In this document: positions 34,601-47,436 of the stretch, in pieces
Layout: each line of letters begins with the position of its first letter
Position numbering within the stretch: the stretch's first letter is position 1
Assembly (NCBI GenBank): GCA_902806595.1
Contig: CADCXC010000004.1
Coordinates: 682,001 to 746,000, forward strand
DNA length: 64,000 nucleotides
Origin: Pyrenopolyporus hunteri
Taxonomy: Eukaryota; Ascomycota; Sordariomycetes; Xylariales; Hypoxylaceae
Direction of reading: 5' to 3'
Position numbers and translations under genes: made by a program
Notes under the pieces: model-generated
Told to the model about the DNA's origin: nothing
The model's input: only the letters and a program-made list of their open reading frames with translations
The model's database searches: none

Positions 34601-37600
34601 CGTCAACAGGTCATGGTGTTAGGTGGTACATTCGTTCGTTCACCTATACTTTACTATACCACCTTATACCTCCCACCTATTACCTATTCGGAGGCCTACC
34701 TAGCCAATTGGTTCATTTTTCAGCCAGACCAAATATTCAATCCCTCATAGGACTGCTCATATGTTGCCGCCCTAAGCCACCTCGCACCTCCTAGCATGCC
34801 TCAATTATTGCCTTGGTCCATCGATCGCCTCTCCTTCTTGGAACGATAAGACGCGAGCGAGCGAGAGAGAAAGAGAGATCCCCTCGTGTTGACAGAGGGC
34901 GCACAGTTGCGCGACACGACACGTCGTGTTTGCTACCGGACGCAGGTAGGGGGACGAAGGACGGGGGAGTGTATGCTATAATGATGTAGATGAAATTTCT
35001 TTATGACGGTTATGGAGGCCGTAACCGCATAACCCACATTACCTACCTAGGTTCGCCTACTTACTACGAGCTGTTGGAATATAGTCGCCTTCTACCGGGC
35101 TTCGACAACGCTTCCGGTAACGTGGGATTTTGTGGTGTACGATCCGCTATCTCTCTCTCTTAGGTACCATCTACATACGCACGTATGTAGCATGAAGATT
35201 CGAAGTCGACAGCCATTTCAACCGACGAGTTCTTCCCAAGGGCAACCGGGGGTTGGCAATCGCAATATCTAATCCCCTCCCCTCCCATTGGCATTGATCC
35301 GTGAACCTCGAACCATGGGACGTGAACACCACTACGCTACTACGGTAGCAGTACCATATATCCACGATAGAACCTCTCCCCGTGCATTCATTTCCTGCAT
35401 AGATCCAGAGAGACCGAAACAGGTATGTACGCAGTACGCAGCAATTGCAATCACACCTGATGCGCAAACCATGCATGCCTTTGCAACACAAGACGGTTAG
35501 TTCCGACCAGCTTGGCCAGCTTGTCGCCCTTCGTCCTATCCGTCTACGGTCCGTCTATGGTCACTTGATAGTCTATCGCGACCCATTTGTTAGCTACCGT
35601 TCCTCACGATCATACGATGAAATATCGTAATTCCAACCGCGATATGTACATTTTACTATGCAATAGTCCAATTGGACACGAGCCTCAACTCAGCCGTCGA
35701 CGTGCCTATCGATTCGTTGGCATACATTGCGTCCTGGTCCAAGACCTACTATCCATTGGGCGATCGTACGTAGCGGCCGGCGGGAATAGCCAATCGAAGG
35801 AAAACGGGCTGTTTTCCCGGCCAGGATACCTGAACGTTAGGTCCCCCCCGCCCATTCTACCGTACTCGTAACGATATAGGTACTTTGTCGAGTACCAAAG
35901 AGAACAATTATTCCATCCCGTTGCACAATAAATACTACCTACCTAGGTGGTTCCTTTTATTTATTTTTATTATCATTTCCTTGACGTCTATCATTATGCC
36001 GTTACAATGGTAGTACTCCCGGAAATCCCATGTCGACGAGAGACGGAATTTAAGCTTCAACATGGGGGAGACAACATGTATGCGCCACGGCCATAATATT
36101 AATAGCAATTCACCCACGCGGGATAATGTCTGCGGTCTCGCCTGCTGCGGCGAGTCTGCCTTTCTCCAACACAAAGACAGGACCATACCTACCATCTATC
36201 ATAAGTATGCCCGAGGTGCACGACTCAAGCGGTTCACGGGGAGGTACGTATGAATCAGGCGAAGCTGCCCAGAAGATTGGGCTTCAAAATGTAATGCATG
36301 ATTGCGTCGAGCAGCTGGATGCATGTAGACCTATGTGCAGTTACCGCGTTCTCCCCTATAGGGTACCAGCTTGGTGAAATGCACTATTCGTGGACGACAA
36401 AAAGCTGTAATTACCAGCATCGTGAGAGTTGCGGGCTAAAGAGGCAAGCCGAGATTGGCAACCCGGAGATGCTTAATACGTCGTAATTTTCCCGATGTCG
36501 TATCTAGGTAGGTAGCCTTGCTTAGAATTATACATGGCAGATCTAAACCAGTGACGGCCGTCCTTCCAACGGGGACGTTTAATTCCATAAGCTGTAAAGT
36601 CCTGTTAAGTCCAGACTTATCGCCCATGAATATAGCCAGCCGGCGTTGCGGACTCACCGTATTGCCTTTCAGTGCTACGATAGCCCAGTGAAGCAAAATA
36701 CTTAGACTCTCGATACTCCACCATGCCAATGCCTGGAAAGGGGGAAAAGAAAGGACTCTACTAGGCCGCTTTCCATTGCCGAACGCTAACCAGAATGACG
36801 AGACGGTGGAGTCCTTTTTCGGCCTTGCTCAGACGCGACTGGGATCTCAGATGTAACAGGCAGTGTTGATCAATGGACTGTTACGAATCTATGATTATTT
36901 AGACAACTAGCATGCATTTGACCTTAAACAGCACTGTGATGTTCTATGAGGATCACCAACAAATGTAGCGTCATTTCATAAGCTAGTCGGACTTCAGAGC
37001 ATTGCCCCAAGCAAGCACCAGCCGGGACGTAAAACGTACCTAAGCTACCTACCTATCCTTCGAACATGGCCGAGAAGAATTACGTCGAATACCTATTAAT
37101 ACAAACTAATACCGATTCGTGGGAGATACGCGAGGCAGAGCTTTAGGACCTCTGAGTCGACCAAAACAGGCTTAAAACTATTCGATGGCTTACCAGCCCG
37201 ATCCAGAGGAGGTGAGCCCCTAGTCCTCGCCAAGACAGCTCGGTAATTGTTGGCTAACTTTAGGAAGACGATAGGAAGACATGCCGAGATCACCGTTGCG
37301 GAAGGGTAGGTACTGTTACCTAACCTCGGGGGCCTGGAGGTCATTTACCAGAGAGATCCAGGCTTGAGTGCGAAGCCTGGGTACCTAGGCTTCATCGTTC
37401 CGACGCTGTTTGTATTCCCCGAACAGGGCCTAAAAGCTCTTCTTCACTCCCTACTCGGCCGTGATAATATGTAATACACAGGACGCAGGTTGGTAAGATC
37501 GCAAACAAGGCTGAGTCGAACCGTCGGTCTAGCATCTGGGAATATACGCTTGCCGAAGTTTTCAAGACCTAGGTTTGTCTGTACACTCTTCCCTTGGGGT

Positions 37601-37916
37601 AATACAGTAGTAAGCGTTAATATAAAACAAATTATCAATTCGAAAAGAGTTTTCACAAGAGAACTCGCCAGGCGATAATGGGGAATATCAAACTTAGGTA
37701 TGTACCTACCTATCTAAAACAAGCAGTCGGTAGTCTTCGCCATTGGCGCTGTCGCGTTCCGGGGACGAAGATTCGGAATCCAGGCGGTCGGCTAATAGTA
37801 TTGCTGAGTGGATAGCGAGCCGTAGGCAGCTACACTAGGCTCTCTCATCCATGGCGAAGCTGCAAGACTAGGAGAGTGGAGCTTCCGTGGGAGTCTGATG
37901 TCTGTCTGTATGTAGA

Positions 37917-37968
37917 TATGTAGGCATGTAGGCATGTAGGCATGTAGGCGTGTAGGCGTGTAGGCATA
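37917..37968 (+). repeat. Octamer tandem repeat (GCATGTAG)n
   Basis: About six copies of TAGGCATG, with TAGGCGTG variants. It is the same octamer, inverted, as the repeat at 24608-24640. Confidence 0.88.
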
Positions 37969-38758
37969 GTACAGCAGTTGGGTCCTGGAGTAGATCCTGG
38001 GAAATCTCCAGGAATGCCCCATACAAAATCCATAAGAAATCCATACCGAATCCATACAATCCCATCCACCACATCCTTTGTCGACCATTGCAGCGGGTTC
38101 TGTGCAACGTAGGGTGGACACCTCAACTTTTTCAGCCTCCAAAAGGTGGGCGGATCTGAAATACCTAATGCGCGACATGGTCCGAATCTCAGTCCGGATT
38201 AATCAAAGACGGCACGCGTAACGGGGACCCAGCCTGTGTAACTATAAATCCCCATTTTAAAAGGGCCAATGTGTCTCCAGTCCTTCCATAACCCTTCTAC
38301 GACGGGGATTCTTAATGGTCTTTTTCCCCCTTCTCTCTTCATGAGGGGGAGGGGGGTTGTTGAGGTAAGGGACGGTCAGACACTAACTAGACTTACCATG
38401 TCAGCAAGGTTAGGGCCTTGAACGACTTATCTTCATGAAGATGCCGTAACTTTCCCCTAGATGACGGGAGTCCCACCTCCCACATGGCGTGTTGCCATCT
38501 AACATCACGCATTTATAATCACGTCTATACCATCTTACGCTAGTTGATTAATATTGAAGTCGAGCGTCTGCATAGTTAGAACGTAGTTACAGTCAATACG
38601 AAATGGGTGGCGGGAACGAGCGACCGTCTACTTGTTCTTTTGTAAGCATCACTTTATTCCCGAGCGTTTACAGTATCAATCACAGTTTAGATAGAATGAG
38701 GGCTTTTGCCTTCTTGGCGGCCTAGTTTGGAAACTTGACGTACAGTAGCGCGACATCG

Positions 38759-38773
38759 AAAAAAAAAAAAAAA
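38759..38773. repeat. Poly-A tract
   Basis: A run of A ending in AAATTG, in the gene-poor region. Confidence 0.85.
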
Positions 38774-39542
38774 TTGAAGAGGCTTGATTTCTCCGGCAAG
38801 GATGGGCAGCCGAGGGAATTCCTGTTGAGACTATGAGTCGCCTTCTCGTACGAATGCACGGAATTCGCAGGAGGGTTGGGTATCGTAGCTCGTTCTCTTG
38901 ATGTTATGAGTTTCTTAATACCTCCAGCCAATTCCACAAGTACAACCTTACCTCAAGCCACCTACCACGCAGGTAGTGCTTATCCTGAGGCATACAACCC
39001 TCTTGAATATCACGCACAGTATTTACTCTAGGATATAGTTAAGCGTTGAATATGTATACCTACGTATTGTAGCAAACGACTCCAAGCGCCACCGTGTCTT
39101 CGGGTATTCTCAAAGCTTGATATATCGCCCAGGCCTCCAACAGGAAGTACTCCGAAGCAAGGAAAAAAAAAAAGAAATAAAAAACCGCCCGTCAACAAAT
39201 GACTACTTCGAGGACGTAACGTTTGGGCGCATATGATATCAATGCCAATTAGCCATTCCTAGATCGCCATGTCTTCAATAGCCTCTATCAGCGCTGCAAG
39301 TATGTACTATACTCGCTCACTACCATGTAGGGGATGTTACATATATGTATGTAGGCTAAGTACCACGACTAGGTACATCTCTCTTCCATCCCCCATCCAC
39401 CATCCACCATTGGTGGATTCGGGGCGCACGATGTTGCAAGGAGGTCCCTGCGTAGAACCGGGTATCCGCCGGGGGTCAGTCAAGCCGCAAGAGTGACGAG
39501 TCGAGGTTCACGAGAAGAGGGAGAGAGAGAGAGGCAAGCGAA

Positions 39543-39561
39543 TTTTTTTTTTTTTTTTTTT
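39543..39561. repeat. Poly-T tract
   Basis: Nineteen consecutive T following GA-rich sequence. Confidence 0.9.
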
Positions 39562-41620
39562 ATTACAAAAAAATTCTCAAAACTGGCCGTGAGAATTTCT
39601 TCAAGACGGTCTCATTCGCCCAACAAGCATAATGCCTATCGTACTCTGGAGGTATAGAGGTATATAGTATATATTATATATAAAATAAAGAAGCTAGATG
39701 TAAACGGATGTAAACTCTGCATTTCCTACGACGTCGATCTAGAAACGGCTTGTTGTATCGGGTTATGCATCATTGTCCTGCTGACCTTACATAGATTACC
39801 AGGTAGGTAGGTAGTTCTTATTCAGATTCTCATCATCATTATTGTCATTCATCGTCTAACCGACCTCTTATCGACCGCCATGCCCCGTACCATCGAAAGC
39901 TGGATGTATATATGTATACATGTACAATTACATCTCGACCAGATACAACAATGACCTGCGCGAAGTCGTGGATACAAGGTGTACAAACTCCCATGTACAG
40001 GCGCTTTTCGGCCAAGTACCCCGATACTTCGTCGATCAACTCTTGCAACTATCCGGCGTAGAGGTATGCAGCAATCCGTCGGCGCCAAGGAGACCGGGGG
40101 GGTTACCTTAGGTCAGGGTATTACTACCCTTTCCGGTTTAACGCGGGTTTCTGTCTGACCTTTCCCGATTCCTTGCCTCCTTCAAGTTTTGGCGGTCAGT
40201 GTCTGTCAGGTTTATTAGAGCATGATTCTTGCATCATCGCAACCGCCCTGGCCGAGCTTGCACCGAAATCTTATCCTATCATACCCAAATTCAGGAACCC
40301 TTCATCCCCCTCTCATCCCCCCCCCTTCCCTTCTTCGTACCTATGCAAGTTTTCGTCGTCCTGTGACTTATGCATACATCGTCTCTCTCTTTAAGAAAAA
40401 ATAAATGTGGTAATCAAAATAAGTCAACGAGACGAGACATGATACTATTTCAAGTGCCGATACCGCCCGTCGTTACGCATAGGATTCTTCCAAGCTCGAC
40501 CGCAGCATCGTGACCCCCATACTAGAAGGAGAAAACTAGGAATAGAAATAAAAATAAAAATAAAAAAGAACTAGGGCCAAGGAAAGAGGCAGTGGAAGCT
40601 CCCCAAGCCCGAAGCATAAGTAATAAGTCTCCGAGGAAAAGACGACGGACGAGAAGCATTCTCAAGGGACTCGTACGAGCAATGTTTCGAAAGTCGAATC
40701 TCGTAACGATTCTTCATACGACCTAGGTAAATACGTGTACGCTCATCCATTCACAGGTACGGTACAAATCCCGGAGTGACGCGGTTGCAAAATATTGCTT
40801 TTGCTTAGCCCCCCCAATTATCACGAAAGCAAACCCCCCCGGCCCCCGGCAAGGTTAGCCACGAACCATTGACGAATATGGATGTTCTATGTACATTCGT
40901 GTAATAATACACATCTGGATACACATCTCTGGATGGTCCGTATGTCTGTATGTATGTGTATAGGTAAGCCGTTCCGTCGGCAATGCTTCCACCCCCACCG
41001 CCACGCCCAACGATCATTATATAAAGTCGCTGGATGGCGCGCTTGTGAGCGAGGCGCGCATCTACTGCTTCCGAAATGCTGTAGGCGTCGATTATTGATA
41101 GAACAGGATCCAAATGCCAGCCTCCCGTCCTATCAGTCCAAAACTACCCCATCTACCCCCATGAGGAATCCCCTTTCTGCTCCGGCTCAGACAAAGTGTG
41201 GCCGTTTACCTAATAATTCCCTGGTACTGGTGGAAAAACAGAGGAAAACAGGAACTTGAGCTTGAACTTGAAGCACTCTCTGATTGCGCGCGCAATGCCC
41301 AGCCACTGGTTCCTCCAACGTGGACGGTTACACCTGTTGCGACAACAAGGCAAGCATCAGCTGGTTTCGCCCTGGGGTCTGATGGTATTGTCCGGGGATA
41401 GCCTGTCCTGAGCCCTGAAGGAGATTCCCGGGCTTTCCGATAAGGGCAATCCGCAGGGGAAGCTACTGGCGAAGATCTCATAAGCCGCCGTTCTGATAGG
41501 CTTCTATCAGCCGGGTCCCAAGCTACCAAGCATGGTTATGTGAAGTACTGTGCATTAAAAAAAATAGAAGTTATGCATTCAGCACGGAAACGATCAACAT
41601 CTTCGATAACGGTACTAATT

Positions 41621-41659
41621 AATACATTGGCTTAATACATTGGCTTAATACATTGGCTT
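41621..41659 (+). repeat. 13-bp tandem repeat, three exact copies
   Basis: Unit AATACATTGGCTT repeated three times without a mismatch. Confidence 0.92.
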
Positions 41660-43535
41660 CTTTCCTCCGACAGAATCACTCACGATGCCGTACCCAAGTA
41701 TATTGACAGTTACCGATACTTCCTATTCCATTGTTTACGGCCCAGTCGAATCAGCATCTCCCCCCATGATTCAAGATTAGAGTGTGATGTACGGCTTAAA
41801 ACAGGTACTTATCTCTCAGCATTAGGATACTTCCATATCAAATACTATATCATTATGACTTGGCAATGTCTTAGAGGGCCGCCGACTTTGGCAACGCTTT
41901 CTCATATTGTTCCTATTAGGAGAGTCTAGCGCATTAAATTCATGCTTCCCCGCAACTCGCTCTGGTAGGACATACGAGGCATTGGCTCTGCAGTCAGAAG
42001 CTGCTTTTGGAGGCGAGTAAGAGTCCGCGGAGGCTCATAGGTGGGAGCGAATCCCGAATTTGCCGGGATCTGCTCGAGTCAGGTTTCCTTGTGACTGCGA
42101 TAGATGGAAGGAGACGGGCAATGCAGCTGAGTTTTTGCATCTAGACCTGCCCAGGCCCAACAACGGTACGAGCAGACTATCTATGCACTTAGGCAGTCCG
42201 CTGTTCGATACGCAAGAATGAAGGCATCGTGCATTTCGTACTTGATTTTCACGAGCCTTAATTTTCTACATTAAAACGGCCCGTCACCCGTTAGTCAAGA
42301 GCTGCGAGAATCTTCCCCGTCGAGTGAAGTAATCCATCTACGATCCTCCGGAAACATGTCTGGTAATACGAGGCAGGAAACAGACATCCGCCGGAAGTCC
42401 GCCCATGATGCCTTCGGAGCAGCTTGGCAGACGGCTCGCACTAGAGGAATTGGGTGGACTGTATGTCAGTTCTAAGGCTCCGAGACGCACTGTTTAGACT
42501 GTATATAGAATCATACTCTACATGTTCCCTAATACCTAATAACCGCCTAATAGATGCTAATCACATCGAGACTTGACGTTCTACCCAATCTGTCGAAACG
42601 TAACCAATATACGCGTCGGTGACTCCAACAGCCTTGTTTCGGCGTCTCTACGCTATATCACCGAGTCATATATTACCCTCTCGTAAGGGTACTGCCACCT
42701 GGCAAAGGGGAGGACCTCGTTGAAAGGCTTTATTATACACTAAGACACGAAGAGGAAAATAACACGATAACTCCGTGTCAAGCCCGACATACATAGTGTG
42801 AGAAGAAAGATCGTTAGCTGCCTGCTAACTAAACAAGTACTTACTCGTAGCTAGAGGGGGTCTTAGCGTTTGGTGTGGATCGTAATATCTTCATTTCGTC
42901 ATGACGATGGCGAAGGATACGCCTAGGAAAGGTGATTTGCTGACATCTCTGTCGACACTTTCCTCTCTACGGATTATCACGATACGAAGGCCTTGTAAGA
43001 GGAAGACGAAGGATCTACATACACATAAGAATATTACCTACCTACCTACATTAGGTAGACATGTCGACTTAGGTGGACAGAAGGAAGAAGCGCGATACCC
43101 AAGATCCTTGTTTACCAGAACCATAGTAGCGTCGCCTGTTCCGACCCCAAATCTCAGCTTTTGGCCAGTATGACCTGCAGGTTTCTACGTACGTGCAGGC
43201 TCTACGCTACTACGTAGCATTATGGCATTGTACTATATGAAGTGAGGCGTCGGGGCCAGGCTAATGGCTAACCGAAATCGCCAAGCTAGGCACAGGTAAT
43301 ATCTTGGTTTCCAACAGAGGGAACTTTTAGTCCGTCTTAGTGCCAGCGCCTCGAGCGTAATCTTAGGTCCGAATACTGTCTGTAATGTACTCACCGCGTC
43401 CCAACTTTACGTAGGTATTGGATGTAAGATCGACTTAGTCGTAATTAGGGAGCATTAATGCCCGGTGTACAGTAGCTGATTCTATTTGCTGTCACGGGAG
43501 GTTGGGCTGTGGCTACGGCTGAACTATCTACCCAT

Positions 43536-43580
43536 TACACCGAGTCTACGTGTAGTAGGATGTTCGTGAAACTCGGTGTA
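43536..43580. repeat. Inverted repeat with 10-bp perfect arms
   Basis: TACACCGAGT at 43536-43545 and ACTCGGTGTA at 43571-43580, separated by 25 nt. It could form a hairpin or mark a worn small element. Confidence 0.8.
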
Positions 43581-45706
43581 GATTAGGAGAACTGAGAACC
43601 AATGGTGGGTCTGCTGTCTTGGTCAAGGTCTTTTGTTGCGAATGGACATGGAATACCCTCGTTGAGGATTGCGGACTAGTGTACCCAGGATCTCAATCTC
43701 TTTCAACGTTTTTCTCTTCGGCCATGATTCGCATGATATATTCATTCCAAGCGGATGCTAAGCCGTCCGTGGAGGTGATTAGTAGAGTAACCACCTATAT
43801 CAGATTCTTTGAGCGTCATACGTAGAGGTAGAATCGTAATCCGTAAATGAAAGATGCGTTGAGGAAGCGCTATCCAACTTTAGGAAGGCGTCCCGGCATA
43901 AGCACGTCCGCGATACTTGCAAGCTCAGGGGTGGCTTTTAACAATGTCAACCGGGAAAATTCATTGCAGAGAAATAGTAGAAACTCGAGATGAAACCACC
44001 AACGTTTGCATCGAGTGTCCTCAGCTGGGGATCTCATGGTCGAGATGGCCTTCATCGACTACCCCTATCTCCCCGGGACGAGTTGGCGGCAGTCCCCAAG
44101 TCTCCCCACACGAAGCCGCTTGAAGATGTATGGAGTCGTATCTGTTCTCCAGAAGCTTCCCGTAGCCAAGATTATAGCATATCTCCAGTTGCTCCATATA
44201 CCCTCCACGAGACGAGCTTGATATTTGGAGAAAGTGGGATCTAGATACAGACTCTCAACTCACTGTTGGGTCCGTATCCACTGAGGCTCCCAACTAGAAC
44301 TTCTTATCAACGGGGCTTCTCCTGCCGCCATCGACTTCAATCAGTCCAACCCTCTGAGCGCGATAAACCGTACCGTTCCCGATTCCTGCCCTAACTCGAT
44401 GACTCGGTCTTCTTTCCCCCCAGAACACGTATACGACCGTAGATGACTTCTCTAGGATGATAATAGCCTATATCAATCCCTGCCGACACGCGTTTTCGAG
44501 ATAGTAAACCACAACGGGTTTAACAAGCGTGAATATGGAAAGAAGGAGACCGTAGAGAAACATATTACCCTTCACGTTGACGAACTGCCCTCTGGCGAAC
44601 GGAAACATGCCCCATAGTCGACGTCCTACGAGATTACGACCCTCGATAATACCCCGAACCACCTAGCTACCAACTAGAACGATCCCTACTTTCCAGCGTC
44701 AATACGGTTTCAGAACATCCAGTATCGCGTGTGAGATTCAGTTATACATACAGCTCATGTTCAGAAGCAAAATAACTACATCTCGAACGATCTAAAGTCG
44801 TGAGAGAATCAAATAGTGTAGATGTAGAGACAAATCGTGAGGATTACCAATAGTTGGAGGGACGTTTACCGTATAATTCTTCTATATCTATGGCCAGCTA
44901 TTTCGCGCCCCATAACATGAACGATTTGTCTCAGATACTACTATAGGGAAGGGGAGTCGGACTAGAGTGCCGAACCCAGGCGCCCCGAACCCAAGTCTGC
45001 CCAATTTACTACATTGGGCATCATAATGCGGTGCTTATACATGCTGGGGAAAAGCTTAAACAAACCGCGATGCTATACATCCCGGAGTCGAACCATGGAA
45101 ACGATGGGTAGGGTGTAACACTGTCGCCGTTATTACGTCCCGTACCTTGATGCTGCGTGCGTACCTACAGTAGATGAGGTTTGCTTGCAGCAGCTCTCGA
45201 CATCAAACACCATTTACGCTTGACAATCCGATAAAAATTTTGTCCGATACTGCGTAGTCGCAAGCAAACATACATCTACTGGTAATAACCTACTGCCGTA
45301 CGTATCTCCTTGGCAATTAATCTTTTCTTTTTTCCCTTTCTTTTTTCCCGGTTCTTCGACTTGATTATCCAGTTCGCGATGTATTCTCGATTGACGGTGT
45401 CTGATAAATGAAATTGCTGCTTAGACTGAATATATGCAATAATGACTGTACTGTATATGTAATAAGCGGGGAGATAACTATTCTCTGTGTGCCTTAGTAA
45501 GAAATTACCAAATATAATCGAGTCTCGGCTAGGATCCGTCTTCAGCTGTCGCCAGGCGGCGGTATCTTATCGGATTAATTGATTTACGCAGCTCGGATCA
45601 ACCCCAAAAATTCAATCGCAGTTCAAGATCACACTGATATCTATCGCATACTTTGTGGGATATCGATCCTGTGCTTACCACACGGCGTCCCCGAGGCAGC
45701 GCGTCC

Positions 45707-46621
45707 ATGGCAACAATTACCCCCATCCGGCCTTCGATTGGCCGGATAATAGGCTTTGCTAGTGCCCAGCATGCCGGGACTACGTCGTCCTTCCTCGGGA
45801 TACTCGCGACCAAGGCTGCGGCCCAGAGCTGCCCATTCTCCTCGACGCCGGAGCGAAATATGCGCCGGACCCGCCGCGACAGGAACCGAGAGCGTGGCGT
45901 GAGCAGCTTGTACCGGTCCGGGCCGCGGTTTCGCATGAACATGGACAAGGACAATATACCCAAACCGGCGGATTTCAAGCCCACGATCGAGGTCGACCCG
46001 AACCACGGGCTGTGGGATTTCTTCTACTCCAAGGAGAAGCTGCTGTTCACGCCCGAAGAATTCTCGCAGCACGGGCGCGGGTGGACCGTCGAGGAGCTGC
46101 GGCACAAGAGCTGGGACGACTTGCACAAGCTGTGGTGGGTGTGTATCAAGGAGCGGAACCGCATCATCACGGCGCGGAAGGAGAAGACCCGGCTGAAGCT
46201 CAGGGATGGGCAGGAGGAGATCGAGGGAAGGCTGGCGGAGGTGAGATAGATCAATCTATGCTTCCGACGATATTAGACTTTGTCGGCGCTAACCGGGATA
46301 CGCGATACGCAGGTTCTCAAGACTATGCGGTCGATTAAGCACGCGTTGACGGAGCGATGGTACGTATGGGAGGACGCGAGGAAGCTGGCCGAGACGGACC
46401 CGGAAATCGACCTCAACAACACGAATAGCCCCTACACCCCGGGCTCGTATCTCGAAGAAGACGCACAAGCGGCGGCATCGCCAGAGGCGCAGCAGCAAGA
46501 GCCGCAACAAGAGGGACAGCAGCAGGAGGGGTTGGGAGAAAAGGAGGCGGCCGAAAGAGTTGATCCGTCCACGCTCCCACCCAGCCCTACGGAGACCCAG
46601 CCACCTTCACCAAGGGTATGA
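45707..46621 (+). CDS. MRPL4: Mitochondrial large-subunit ribosomal protein uL29m
   Basis: Two exons: 45707-46240 and 46313-46621, giving 280 residues. The N-terminus is Ala/Thr/Arg/Ser-rich with few acidic residues, as expected of a mitochondrial presequence. The core HGLWDFFYSKEKLLFTPEEF, then GRGWTVEELRHKSWDDLHKL and WWVCIKERNRI, is the signature of the fungal L29m/MRP-L4 family (known from Neurospora and yeast 54S subunits). The second exon continues VLKTMRSIKHALTERWYVWE. The last about 80 residues are Gln/Glu/Pro-rich and disordered, an extension common in filamentous fungi. The donor is GTGAGA and the branch site GCTAACC lies upstream of the CAG acceptor. The start at 45707 (TCCATGGCA) is preferred; the frame is open upstream but no better Met is present. 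It lies between a gene-poor region and GDI. Confidence 0.92.
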
Positions 46622-47436
46622 GTCGATCAATAAATAGTGTCTCTATGTATATTGACACAGAGCATAGGCTCCGTGATGGAGCGTGTAAATACCATGTATT
46701 ACGTTAAGCCAAAGAGGTGCACATGATCTCGCGAGGTCCGAATCGTGACTTGACCTCGTACTCATGCAGCGGCATAAGATAGGTAAGATTATACAAACTT
46801 GAAGATGTGTAGGAGAAGAAGTTGCCTAGGTACAAGTCCGACTACCTGGTAGCGAGAGTACCTATGATTGAGAAAAGGGTTATGTGTAAAGCAGGCACGG
46901 TTCAATGTTGGTATTCGTGCGTACCTACCTGGTAGTTATCTCATATATAATACCTACCTACCTAGGTACCTACCTAGGTACGTGATCACCTGTCTAATAG
47001 TGTTCTAAGTCCCTAATCTACTTAGAATGCCTAAGATTAGGTACCTGGGGTAGTAAGTATTAAGCGACAAGAGCACTGAAAAAGGGGGAAGGGGGGAAGG
47101 GGTAATGGGCAATGGGCAATGGGGAGCGAGAAAAAAAGGGGGGTCATTGCTTAGCCAAGCGCGGGGTTGTCCGCTGATTGGCGGCAGCTATTGGGGGGGT
47201 TCAGTACCATTGAATTTCGAGCTTCAGAACCATAAACGACCAGCTGCTTCGTATCCACCACAACAACCTTTCCCTCACCGATACTTTTATTTTTTCTTGA
47301 CCCTTTTTCTAAACATCCTTCCGCGTTTGGCCTGGAGTCAACAACCTACCACACTCCTAATCTGCTTCCCGATATCGACGTTCGCGCCCTTTTGTTTAAC
47401 GCTGTCACACATATCGCACCAAGTCGGACAACCACC
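46622..47436. promoter_or_regulatory. Upstream region of GDI1
   Basis: About 800 bp with dense TACCTACCTAGGTACC repeats (46918-46985), GGGGAAGG/GGGCAAT tracts at 47085-47125, and a pyrimidine-rich stretch at 47270-47310 before the start codon. No separate gene seen. Confidence 0.5.

Larger units (their letters stand above)
31613..45706. other. 14-kb gene-poor region
   Basis: No gene I can support. The first about 1.5 kb is the upstream region of the zinc-finger gene, with purine/pyrimidine strand bias (GA-rich on plus at 33390-33580). The rest is short, overlapping open frames, TAGGTA words, homopolymers, an octamer repeat (37917-37968), a 13-mer repeat (41621-41659) and an inverted repeat (43536-43580). 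Single open stretches near 42340-42470 and 43619-44240 might be worn gene or transposon pieces, but none gives a secure match. Confidence 0.55.

Noticed and set aside
37917..37968. CRISPR-like array
   Set aside because: The repeat is an 8-bp direct tandem with no spacers, in a eukaryotic genome; a simple minisatellite.
40805..41529. Overlapping frames of 102-125 codons on both strands
   Set aside because: No motif, low-complexity Ser and Gly runs, mutual overlap; no evidence for coding.
45061..45110. A TCGAACC word resembling a minus-strand tRNA T-loop
   Set aside because: The flanking arms do not pair as a T-stem, and no A-box or acceptor stem can be formed.
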